Assembly (NCBI GenBank): GCA_964532145.1
Contig: CAZHGM010000016.1
Location: forward strand, 1 to 17,435
Direction of reading: 5' to 3'
Source of the DNA: JAPUDQ01 sp964532145
Lineage (GTDB): Bacteria; Patescibacteriota; Saccharimonadia; Saccharimonadales; Saccharimonadaceae
DNA: 17,435 bases
Positions 12,364 to 17,435 of the stretch are shown in pieces. The notes beneath the pieces were generated by a model. It was given only the letters and a program-made list of their open reading frames with translations, searched no databases and was not told where the DNA came from. The translations under genes were made by a program, and so were the position numbers. Positions within the stretch are counted from its first letter, which is position 1; each line of letters begins with the position of its first letter.

Positions 12364-12876
12364 CTAGGCGGTGCGAGCGTTCTCTTCCTTTTTCTTTCTT
12401 CCTTCTACTTTCTTTTCCCGTGTGCTGGCTGGCAATGTTGGTACCGCCACTGCTTCAAACCCGCCACCAGCTTTTTTTAGTGCAGCTTTCACGCTTGCGC
12501 TCGCTGATTGAACACGTACCGTTGACTTACCCGCGTAGTCTCCCCGGGCAATAACCTTCACTGTGTGATATGGAGTGCTGACCAGCCCAGCCTCAAAGAG
12601 TACTTCGTTTGTCACGACGCTGGCTTTAACGGCGTTCAACTGATCTAGATATACCACCTGAGCCGGAACTCGAAGGCTCTTAAACCCACGAGCTTTTGGC
12701 GTACGTCGTACAATCGTTCCCTGACCACCCATAAACATAGCGGTATGTTTGCTGCCGGTACGGGCGCCCTGGCCTTTCGTGCCGCGTCCTGCTGTCTTAC
12801 CCTGGCCTGCGGCGATGCCACGTCCAACGCGTTTGCGAGTTTTGCTCGCGGGAGCTTGAAGTTCATTGTACTTCAT
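12364..12876 (-). CDS. rplO: 50S ribosomal protein L15 (uL15)
   Basis: 170 residues from the ATG at 12876; a longer frame to 12966 overlaps rpsE and has no family sequence. The start MKYNELQAPASKTRKRVGRG is followed by the Gly/Arg-rich segment GIAAGQGKTAGRGTKGQGAR and by FMGGQGTIVRRTPKARGF. The end GGGFEAVAVP is extended by a Lys/Glu-rich tail. The ATG overlaps the rpsE stop by one base (TAATG), and GGAGACG serves as Shine-Dalgarno. rpmD (L30), which normally lies between rpsE and rplO, is absent. Confidence 0.97.
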   Translation of the reverse strand: MKYNELQAPASKTRKRVGRGIAAGQGKTAGRGTKGQGARTGSKHTAMFMGGQGTIVRRTPKARGFKSLRVPAQVVYLDQLNAVKASVVTNEVLFEAGLVSTPYHTVKVIARGDYAGKSTVRVQSASASVKAALKKAGGGFEAVAVPTLPASTREKKVEGRKKKEENARTA

Positions 12877-13505
12877 TATTTCGTCTCCTTTGCGGTCACT
12901 TTGGATTTCTTGGCCGCGTCCATCGAGGCCTTGACTGTGCGCGGTGCTTTCGCTCCGTGCTCCCACTGATCTTTTGGTACGAGGCTACGAAGCGCTTCGA
13001 TTGTGGCATAGGCAACATTGACTTTGTTGCTACTACCAAGTGATTTACTGAGTAGGTTGGTAATACCAGTCACGCCGATTATGTTACGAACAACACCGCC
13101 GGCGATAACACCGGTACCGGGAGCTGCAGGCTTAAGCAAGACTCGAGCGCCGCTGACTTTGACTTCAACGTCGTGAGGGATCGTAGTCTTGTGCACTGGA
13201 ATCTCTATCATGTGTTTTTTGGCAACATCGGTAGCCTTTTGGACAGCAACCTGGACATCTGCGCCTTTGCTGACACCGACACCAACCTTGTTTTTGCGGT
13301 CACCGACCACAACAAGCGCCTTGAACCGGAAACGGCGGCCACCGCTCACAACACGTGCCACACGGTCGATACTAATCACAACTTCTTCGAATTGCTTTTC
13401 TTCGCGAGGGTTTGCACCGGAATTCATCCGGTCGTTGCGACGTCCTGAACCACGGCCACCACGCTGCGGTCTGTTTTGGTTCTGCTGATTTGTAGCTTCT
13501 GGCAT
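12876..13505 (-). CDS. rpsE: 30S ribosomal protein S5 (uS5) with Gly/Arg/Asn-rich N-terminus
   Basis: 209 residues from the ATG at 13505, chosen because GGAG precedes it and the extra upstream frame lies in rplR. The first 45 residues are low-complexity (NQQNQNRPQRGGRGSGRR). The double-stranded-RNA-binding-like domain follows: FEEVVISIDRVARVVSGGRR, FKALVVVGDRKNKVGVGVSKG. The C-terminal domain has LLKPAAPGTGVIAGGVVRNI and GVTGITNLLSKSLGSSNKVN. S5 affects decoding accuracy on the 30S. It starts 1 nt after the rplR stop and is followed directly by rplO, without rpmD. Confidence 0.97.
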   Translation of the reverse strand: MPEATNQQNQNRPQRGGRGSGRRNDRMNSGANPREEKQFEEVVISIDRVARVVSGGRRFRFKALVVVGDRKNKVGVGVSKGADVQVAVQKATDVAKKHMIEIPVHKTTIPHDVEVKVSGARVLLKPAAPGTGVIAGGVVRNIIGVTGITNLLSKSLGSSNKVNVAYATIEALRSLVPKDQWEHGAKAPRTVKASMDAAKKSKVTAKETK

Positions 13506-13506
13506 G

Positions 13507-13860
13507 TTAAAACTCCAATCCTTCTTTGCGCGCAGCATCGGCGAGTGCTTTTAAGCGTCCGGCGTATTGCCGTCCATTTCGATCAAACACGACCTGTTTT
13601 ACATTTTTCTTTAGAGCTTTTTTCGCAATATCGGCACCAACAAGAGCTGATTTATTCGTCATAGAACCCTTGGCTGATTTGCTACCGACTGAACTGGCTG
13701 CGGCAATTGTGTGTTGCTTTACGTCATCAATAAGTTGCGCAGACACGTGCAAATTACTAATTGTGACCGTCAAACGAGGACGGGCTTCTGTACCGCTAAT
13801 CTTGGCACGAACACGATTTTTACGAAGCGTATGGCCAAGATGTTTATCTGCAAGATTCAT
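13507..13860 (-). CDS. rplR: 50S ribosomal protein L18 (uL18)
   Basis: 117 residues, normal length. KNRVRAKISGTEARPRLTVT at about 15-34 and ISNLHVSAQLIDDVKQHTIA match the family; it ends DRNGRQYAGRLKALADAARK EGLEF, close to the usual DRxGxxYHGRVxALAxAAREAGL. L18 carries 5S rRNA into the 50S subunit together with L5, which is also in this operon. Two nucleotides separate it from rplF; the ribosome site AGGTAA is modest. Confidence 0.97.
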   Translation of the reverse strand: MNLADKHLGHTLRKNRVRAKISGTEARPRLTVTISNLHVSAQLIDDVKQHTIAAASSVGSKSAKGSMTNKSALVGADIAKKALKKNVKQVVFDRNGRQYAGRLKALADAARKEGLEF

Positions 13861-13862
13861 AC

Positions 13863-14396
13863 TTATTTACCTGTCTTTCCCGCTTTGCGTAGAATTGTCT
13901 CGTCAGCGTATTTAATACCTTTGCCCTTATACGGTTCGGGTTTCTTAAGTCCCCGAATTTCAGCAGCAACTTGACCAACCTGTTGTTTGTTGATACCGCT
14001 GACAGTAATCTCCATTTTGTTAGTGGAAATCTGCACGCCTTCCGGTGCGTGATATTTCACCGGGTGACTGAATCCCAGACTCATTTCGAGGTCACTCCCG
14101 CTCATACCGACACGGAAACCGACGCCGTTTACTTCGAGTTTTTTCTCGAAGCCTTTCGTGACACCTGTCACCATGTTATTGATTAGCGCTCGCATCAGAC
14201 CGTGCTGGGCACGAGCTTCGCGTGATTGATCTTTAGGATGAACACTCAGACTGCCGTCGTCGACTTTCACATCAACTGCTGGCGTAATAAACTGCGTCAA
14301 CTCGCCTTTCGGGCCTTTGACGACAACGTCGCCAGAGTCAACCGTGATTGTCACACCTGACGGAATCTGGATTGGTAGTTTTCCGATTCGACTCAT
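13863..14396 (-). CDS. rplF: 50S ribosomal protein L6 (uL6)
   Basis: 177 residues from the ATG at 14396 (MSRIGKLPIQIPSGVTI), the place where the family begins and the same length as E. coli L6. Two repeated domains follow, with VVKGPKGELTQ near residue 28, GFEKKLEVNGVGFRVGMSG in the middle and the end signature RGLKKPEPYKGKGIKY. No Shine-Dalgarno precedes this ATG. An in-frame ATG at 14435, lying in the heptamer array and 11 nt after GAGG, would add MAHGSWLMTLTKT; a start at 14414 is also in frame. I prefer 14396 on family grounds, but the upstream start has better ribosome-site support. L6 sits near the factor-binding site. Confidence 0.96.
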   Translation of the reverse strand: MSRIGKLPIQIPSGVTITVDSGDVVVKGPKGELTQFITPAVDVKVDDGSLSVHPKDQSREARAQHGLMRALINNMVTGVTKGFEKKLEVNGVGFRVGMSGSDLEMSLGFSHPVKYHAPEGVQISTNKMEITVSGINKQQVGQVAAEIRGLKKPEPYKGKGIKYADETILRKAGKTGK

Positions 14397-14410
14397 TGTT
14401 TTGGTTAGAG

Positions 14411-14494
14411 TCATGAGCCATGAGCCATGAGCCATGAGGTATAGTTCCTCTTGTCTCTTATCTCTTGTCTCTTGCCTCTATCTCCTTCCTTATT
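14411..14494. repeat. 84-bp array of twelve 7-bp units filling the rpsH-rplF gap
   Basis: In one unbroken register on the plus strand: TCATGAG, CCATGAG (three times), GTATAGT, TCCTCTT, GTCTCTT, ATCTCTT, GTCTCTT, GCCTCTA, TCTCCTT, CCTTATT. Two sub-families, CCATGAG and GTCTCTT, adjoin without a phase shift. Nearly all other gaps in this operon are 0-3 nt, so this is an insertion or expansion. On the minus strand it brings four ATG triplets, each 7 nt apart, ahead of rplF. Confidence 0.85.
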
Positions 14495-14894
14495 AATATA
14501 CCTTACAAATTAACTCACCACCGAGGCGTTGTTTGCGGGCTTCGACATCTGTCAGGATGCCCTTGCTCGTACTTATCAGCATGATGCCGCGGCCAGATTT
14601 CACAAACGGGATTTCTTTGGCGCTGCTATAGACGCGTCGTCCTGGCGTACTGACACGCGTGATTTCGGTAATGCTTGGGTTGGTACCTGCTTCGTTGATG
14701 GTAATCACAACAGTATCTCGAGGTGATGCCTTTTCTGTGGTAACATCAGCCAAGTAGCCAGACTTTTTGAGTTGCATCGCAACTGCAAGTTTCGTTTTGC
14801 TCATCGGCATACGAACTTCGTTTTTTCCAGCGGCAATTGCATTGCGGATACGGGTGAGCATATCGGCGATAGGGTCAGTGGATTGTAGTGACAT
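14493..14894 (-). CDS. rpsH: 30S ribosomal protein S8 (uS8)
   Basis: 133 residues, normal length. DPIADMLTRIRNAIAAGKNE near the start and the C-terminal signature STPGRRVYSSAKEIPFVKSG with GIMLISTSKGILTDVEAR are clear. S8 binds the central domain of 16S rRNA and in E. coli represses the spc operon by binding mRNA near rplE; no matching site was sought successfully here. The start follows the rpsN stop after one base. Confidence 0.97.
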   Translation of the reverse strand: MSLQSTDPIADMLTRIRNAIAAGKNEVRMPMSKTKLAVAMQLKKSGYLADVTTEKASPRDTVVITINEAGTNPSITEITRVSTPGRRVYSSAKEIPFVKSGRGIMLISTSKGILTDVEARKQRLGGELICKVY

Positions 14895-14895
14895 A

Positions 14896-15165
14896 TTACC
14901 AACTCGCTTTCGTTACACCAGGGATTTCTCCCTTGCTTGCTCGTTCACGGAACTCAATACGGCTCAGGCCGAACCGTCGCATATAGGCATGCGGACGGCC
15001 AGTTGTTGAACAACGGTTTTTCCACCGTGTCGGGCTGGCGTTACGTGGTAACTTTGCCAAGCCCTCCTGGTCACCGGCGGCACGAAGCTCAGCTCGTTTG
15101 TCGGCAAACTTCGTAATCATCTTTTGGCGCTTCTTATCCCTGGCGATCATAGATTTCTTTGCCAT
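14896..15165 (-). CDS. rpsN: 30S ribosomal protein S14 (uS14), long zinc-free form
   Basis: 89 residues. This is the long S14 class: MAKKSMIARDKKRQKM, then LPRNASPTRWKNRCSTTGRP (39-58), the conserved RPHAYMRRFGLSRIEFRE and the end GEIPGVTKASW. The short class of about 61 residues has two CxxC pairs binding zinc; here only one cysteine (C52) is present, so no zinc is held. It is joined to rplE by a TAATG overlap. S14 is placed in the head of the 30S. Confidence 0.97.
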   Translation of the reverse strand: MAKKSMIARDKKRQKMITKFADKRAELRAAGDQEGLAKLPRNASPTRWKNRCSTTGRPHAYMRRFGLSRIEFRERASKGEIPGVTKASW

Positions 15166-15767
15166 TACTGCTTTACTCCTTTCTCTGTTGTCTTCTCAAA
15201 CGGCATCCCGAATTTCTCGAGAAGTGCGCGGCTATGTACGGCCGAGCCAGGCTGGATGACAAATGTTATCTGCAGGCCATGTACGATCTGTGAATCTTCA
15301 TAGCTAAGCTCAGGAAAGACTGATTGTTCGACAAGACCAAGGTTGTAGTTGCCCTTGCGGTCGAACCCTTTGGCGCCGACGCCGTGAAAATCGCGAATGC
15401 GTGGCATTGTGACATTAACGAGCCGGTCCAAAAACTCATACATTCGTGCGCCGCGTAGCGTCACACTGACACCAACACGGTTCATACCGGCCCGAATTTT
15501 AAACGTGGCAATTGATTTTTTGGCCATGCGGTCAACTGGCTGTTGGCCAGTGATTTTACGAAGTGTATTGGTAACGATCTCATGATGTCGCTTGTCATCT
15601 TTTGCTTTACCGATGCCGACGCTGACAACGATTTTGTGCAGCTTGGGCACCTGGTGTACGTTATCGAGTTTTAACTCTTTCTGCAATTCTTTGACCAACG
15701 TATCCTGATAGAGCGTTTTGAGACGCGGAGATGAGGACACAGCAACTATTGGTTTCTTTTCTGCCAT
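15165..15767 (-). CDS. rplE: 50S ribosomal protein L5 (uL5)
   Basis: 200 residues from the ATG at 15767, preceded by AAGGAGG; the frame open to 15923 lies in rplX and is rejected. Family segments are VPKLHKIVVSVGIGKAKDD near residue 40, ITGQQPVDRMAKKSIATFKI, GVSVTLRGARMYEFLDRLVN and IRDFHGVGAKGFDRKGNYNL. About 20 extra N-terminal residues (MAEKKPIVAVSSSPRLKTLY) precede the common start. L5 binds 5S rRNA and contacts P-site tRNA. The start follows the rplX stop after one base. Confidence 0.97.
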   Translation of the reverse strand: MAEKKPIVAVSSSPRLKTLYQDTLVKELQKELKLDNVHQVPKLHKIVVSVGIGKAKDDKRHHEIVTNTLRKITGQQPVDRMAKKSIATFKIRAGMNRVGVSVTLRGARMYEFLDRLVNVTMPRIRDFHGVGAKGFDRKGNYNLGLVEQSVFPELSYEDSQIVHGLQITFVIQPGSAVHSRALLEKFGMPFEKTTEKGVKQ

Positions 15768-15768
15768 A

Positions 15769-16125
15769 TTAGACCTCCTTTCCTGTCTTTTTAGCAATAC
15801 GGGTTTTCTTGCCTGATGTATCAAGCTTGTAGCCAAGACGGCTAGTTGATAGTTTCTTTTCGTCGGTGACGAGAGCGACTTTGCCGGCCGATAGCCCGAC
15901 ATGGACTTCTTTGGTACCACCACGGGGATTAAGTTGGCTTGGCTTGACTTTGCGTTTCACGACGCCGATACCGTCGATAAATACCATCTGGTCTTTCGTG
16001 CTTGTGCGGACAATCTTGCCCGTCTTGCCTTTATGACTTCCCGCAATAACCTTAACCATATCACCCTTGTGTAATCGCAGCTTGCCTGTCTTGATTCTTG
16101 GCTCTTGGCTCTTGATTCTGCTCAT
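15769..16125 (-). CDS. rplX: 50S ribosomal protein L24 (uL24) with repeat-derived N-terminus
   Basis: 118 residues. The KOW-domain core starts at about residue 17: LRLHKGDMVKVIAGSHKGKT, then GKIVRTS and FIDGIGVVKRKVKPS. The ATG at 16125 is well supported: GGAGGT stands 5 nt before it and it overlaps the rplN stop (ATGA). The first 15 or so residues, MSRIKSQEPRIKTGK, do not belong to the usual family start. Their codons are the 7-bp array at 16089-16123, read across frames so that the peptide repeats every seven residues. L24 is an early assembly protein near the exit tunnel. Confidence 0.96.
   Translation of the reverse strand: MSRIKSQEPRIKTGKLRLHKGDMVKVIAGSHKGKTGKIVRTSTKDQMVFIDGIGVVKRKVKPSQLNPRGGTKEVHVGLSAGKVALVTDEKKLSTSRLGYKLDTSGKKTRIAKKTGKEV
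16089..16123. repeat. 7-bp tandem array inside the 5' coding end of rplX
   Basis: Plus-strand heptamers TCTTGAT, TCTTGGC, TCTTGGC, TCTTGAT, TCTGCTC lie in one register, the first four differing only at the last two bases. They are entirely within the first codons of rplX. The TCTT core is related to the GTCTCTT units at 14453-14473. Confidence 0.8.
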
Positions 16126-16490
16126 AATACCTCCGGCGCTAGGCTGATGATCTTGCTATAGCCCATTTCACGAAGTTCGCGAGGGATTGGGCCGAATACG
16201 CGGGTTGCACGAGGGTTTTTGTCATCAGCAATGATAACCGCAGCATTTTCGTCAAAACAAATCGTGCTGCCGTCACGGCGTTTGATCTTGTCAGTCGTAC
16301 GTACCACTACGGCTTTGACGACGCTTTTACGTTTGACATTTCCTGTCGGATTGGCTTCTTTGACGCTGGCGACAATGATGTCGCCGACTCGGGCGTACCG
16401 CCGCCTAGTCCCGCCGAGGACGCGAATACAGAGAATGCTTTTAGCGCCGCTGTTATCAGCAACCTTAAGGCGTGATTCTTGTTGGATCAT
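16122..16490 (-). CDS. rplN: 50S ribosomal protein L14 (uL14)
   Basis: 122 residues, exactly the family length. MIQQESRLKVADNSGAKSIL is the textbook start; VLGGTRRRYARVGDIIVASV and FDENAAVIIADDKNPRATRV follow, and it ends FGPIPRELREMGYSKIISLAPEVL. It binds 23S rRNA and contacts the 30S and L19. Both junctions, with rpsQ and rplX, are ATGA overlaps, so translation is coupled. Confidence 0.98.
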   Translation of the reverse strand: MIQQESRLKVADNSGAKSILCIRVLGGTRRRYARVGDIIVASVKEANPTGNVKRKSVVKAVVVRTTDKIKRRDGSTICFDENAAVIIADDKNPRATRVFGPIPRELREMGYSKIISLAPEVL

Positions 16491-16822
16491 GAGTCGCCCC
16501 CTTCAACTGATTCTTCCTGCTCTTTCTTGGCGGCAGCGGCTGGTGCAAGGACTTCTTCCTCTTCTTTCAGTTCAAGACTGGTGTGGCCAGTTTCGATCAC
16601 GCGCTCAAGCTTCCAGTGCTTGTTCTTGCTAAACGGCCGTGATTCGGATACTTCCACACGATCGCCTTTTTTGGCTTCGTTCTTTTCGTCGTGAGCGGTA
16701 TATTTGCGGCTGACAGTGTACTGCTTGCCGTAAATAGGATGCGTTTCGCGGCTCGTCACGCTAATGACAATTGTTTTGTCCTGGACGTCCGATGTAACGG
16801 TACCGATAATTTTCTTAGGCAT
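16487..16822 (-). CDS. rpsQ: 30S ribosomal protein S17 (uS17) with acidic C-terminal tail
   Basis: 111 residues, against about 80-90 in most bacteria. The OB-fold core has GTVTSDVQDKTIVISVTSRE, the HPIYGKQYTVSRKYTAHDE segment and GDRVEVSESRPFSKNKHWKL. After residue about 82 comes an acidic and alanine-rich tail (LELKEEEEVLAPAAAAKKEQ...), odd for a ribosomal protein and likely disordered. It overlaps the end of rpmC by 8 bp. S17 is a primary 16S rRNA binder. Confidence 0.96.
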   Translation of the reverse strand: MPKKIIGTVTSDVQDKTIVISVTSRETHPIYGKQYTVSRKYTAHDEKNEAKKGDRVEVSESRPFSKNKHWKLERVIETGHTSLELKEEEEVLAPAAAAKKEQEESVEGGDS

Positions 16823-17024
16823 TGTTTGCCTCCTTCTTAGCTGCTTGCATCGCCGTGAGGGTACGAGCGATTTCTCGGCGATTATTTCGAATAACGCGAG
16901 GATTTGGCAGCTCGTTGGCAGCGTGGCTACGGCGAGCCTCAGTCAAATCTTTGCGTAGCTCAGCCAATGTGTCCTGTAGGTTAGCTGCCGGCGTACTCTT
17001 AGGTACTAATTTCTTTGTAGCCAT
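16815..17024 (-). CDS. rpmC: 50S ribosomal protein L29 (uL29)
   Basis: 69 residues from the ATG at 17024, preceded by AAGGAGGAG; the frame to 17117 lies in rplP. The two-helix family pattern is seen: LQDTLAELRKDLTEARRSHA, then NPRVIRNNRREIARTLTAM. It ends KKEANNA. L29 surrounds the tunnel exit, a docking place for SRP and trigger factor. The start follows the rplP stop after one base, and the end overlaps rpsQ. Confidence 0.96.
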   Translation of the reverse strand: MATKKLVPKSTPAANLQDTLAELRKDLTEARRSHAANELPNPRVIRNNRREIARTLTAMQAAKKEANNA

Positions 17025-17025
17025 A

Positions 17026-17435
17026 TTAGAACTCCTCCTTGGCAACGAAGCGTGTCTTAACTGGTAGCTTGTGACCAGCAAGGCGCATTGCCTCACGCGC
17101 GGTCTCTTCCGATACACCCTTCATCTCAAAGAGCACCGTACCGGTTTTGACCTTCGCAACAAAAAACTCAGGGTTACCTTTGCCGGAGCCCATTTTGACA
17201 TCCTGCGGCTTGCGAGTAACGGGAGTGTGCGGGAAAATGCGGATCCAAATCTTACCACCACGCTTAATATAGCGAGTCATCGCTTGGCGAGCGGATTCGA
17301 TTTGACGGCTGGTAATACGTTCATTAGTAAGGCTCTGTAGGCCATAATCACCAAATGCGATGTAGTGTCCGGCAGTAGCGACACCGTCGTTTTTACCATT
17401 GCGGACTTTGCGGGACTTGGTTTTTTTCGGTAGAA
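17026..17435 (-). CDS. rplP: 50S ribosomal protein L16 (uL16), first codons outside the window
   Basis: The frame continues upstream of the in-frame Met at 17280 to the edge of the window and reads LPKKTKSRKVRNGKNDG, then IAFGDYGLQSLTNERITSRQ and IESARQAMTRYIKRGGKIWI. This is the normal L16 start, with only about two residues (ATG plus one codon) missing, so the ATG at 17280 is internal. RIFPHTPVTRKPQDVKMGSG and the end AGHKLPVKTRFV complete the family. Total length would be about 137. L16 lies by the A-site tRNA elbow. The neighbouring rpmC follows after one base; rpsC, the usual upstream gene, is outside. Confidence 0.97.
   Translation of the reverse strand, partial: LPKKTKSRKVRNGKNDGVATAGHYIAFGDYGLQSLTNERITSRQIESARQAMTRYIKRGGKIWIRIFPHTPVTRKPQDVKMGSGKGNPEFFVAKVKTGTVLFEMKGVSEETAREAMRLAGHKLPVKTRFVAKEEF

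Noticed and set aside
12361..12412. Purine/pyrimidine-rich tract at the rplO 3' end as another repeat array
   Set aside because: It encodes the Lys/Glu-rich C-terminus of L15 and shows no steady 7-bp period.
15768..15923. Longer rplE start at 15923
   Set aside because: Lies entirely within rplX, while the ATG at 15767 has AAGGAGG and the L5 family start.
17026..17280. rplP starting at 17280
   Set aside because: The L16 frame continues upstream with clear family sequence to the window edge, so this Met is internal.
1..17435. CRISPR array, insertion sequence or prophage
   Set aside because: No regular direct repeats with unique spacers, no transposase or integrase frame and no terminal inverted repeats were seen.

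Overview
The window is a stretch of a small, moderate-GC bacterial chromosome. It is dominated by the spc/alpha ribosomal-protein cluster read right to left (minus strand). The organism is most likely a Patescibacteria/CPR member, and my best guess is Saccharibacteria (TM7). The main support is the direct rpsE-rplO junction: rpmD (uL30) is missing, as is described for CPR genomes. Further support comes from a sortase-like surface protein ending in an STGP-type motif, very tight gene packing and several leaderless-looking promoters. The phylum assignment is inference; a 16S or ribosomal-protein tree would settle it.

Region 1 (1-4700) holds a partial tRNA-Thr(UGU), a membrane-anchored TPR protein with its own promoter, and a minus-strand run trpS-rluA-like-holB. 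Divergent from trpS are a diacylglycerol-kinase-family lipid kinase and a 58-residue membrane protein. Region 2 (4700-5800) is a monocistronic secreted surface protein with a near-consensus promoter, a strong Shine-Dalgarno, three Cys-containing 33-34 residue repeats and a variant sorting signal. A hairpin terminator lies on each side.

Region 3 (5870-10125) is the alpha operon with an L13/S9 tail: infA-rpmJ-rpsM-rpsK-rpsD-rpoA-rplQ-rplM-rpsI, starting at a promoter just upstream of infA and ending at a strong terminator. Region 4 (10126-10801) has no convincing protein gene. It contains a roughly 470-bp, locally about 69% GC block packed with perfect stems and closed by a minus-strand terminator. 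It lies between secY and infA, where adk and map sit in many bacteria. I regard it as a candidate structured RNA of unknown class and the most interesting part of the window. Region 5 (10802-17435) is the spc operon rplP(partial)-rpmC-rpsQ-rplN-rplX-rplE-rpsN-rpsH-rplF-rplR-rpsE-rplO-secY. Most junctions overlap (ATGA or TAATG) or are 1-2 nt apart.

Two genome-scale habits show up. First, several genes have a -10 hexamer ending only 7-10 nt before the ATG, suggesting leaderless mRNAs. Second, degenerate tandem arrays with an exact 7-bp period fill several gaps between genes; one forms the 5' coding end of rplX, and another provides a possible alternative start for rplF. S4, S14 and L36 all lack zinc-binding cysteine sets, pointing to a ribosome with little need for zinc at these positions.
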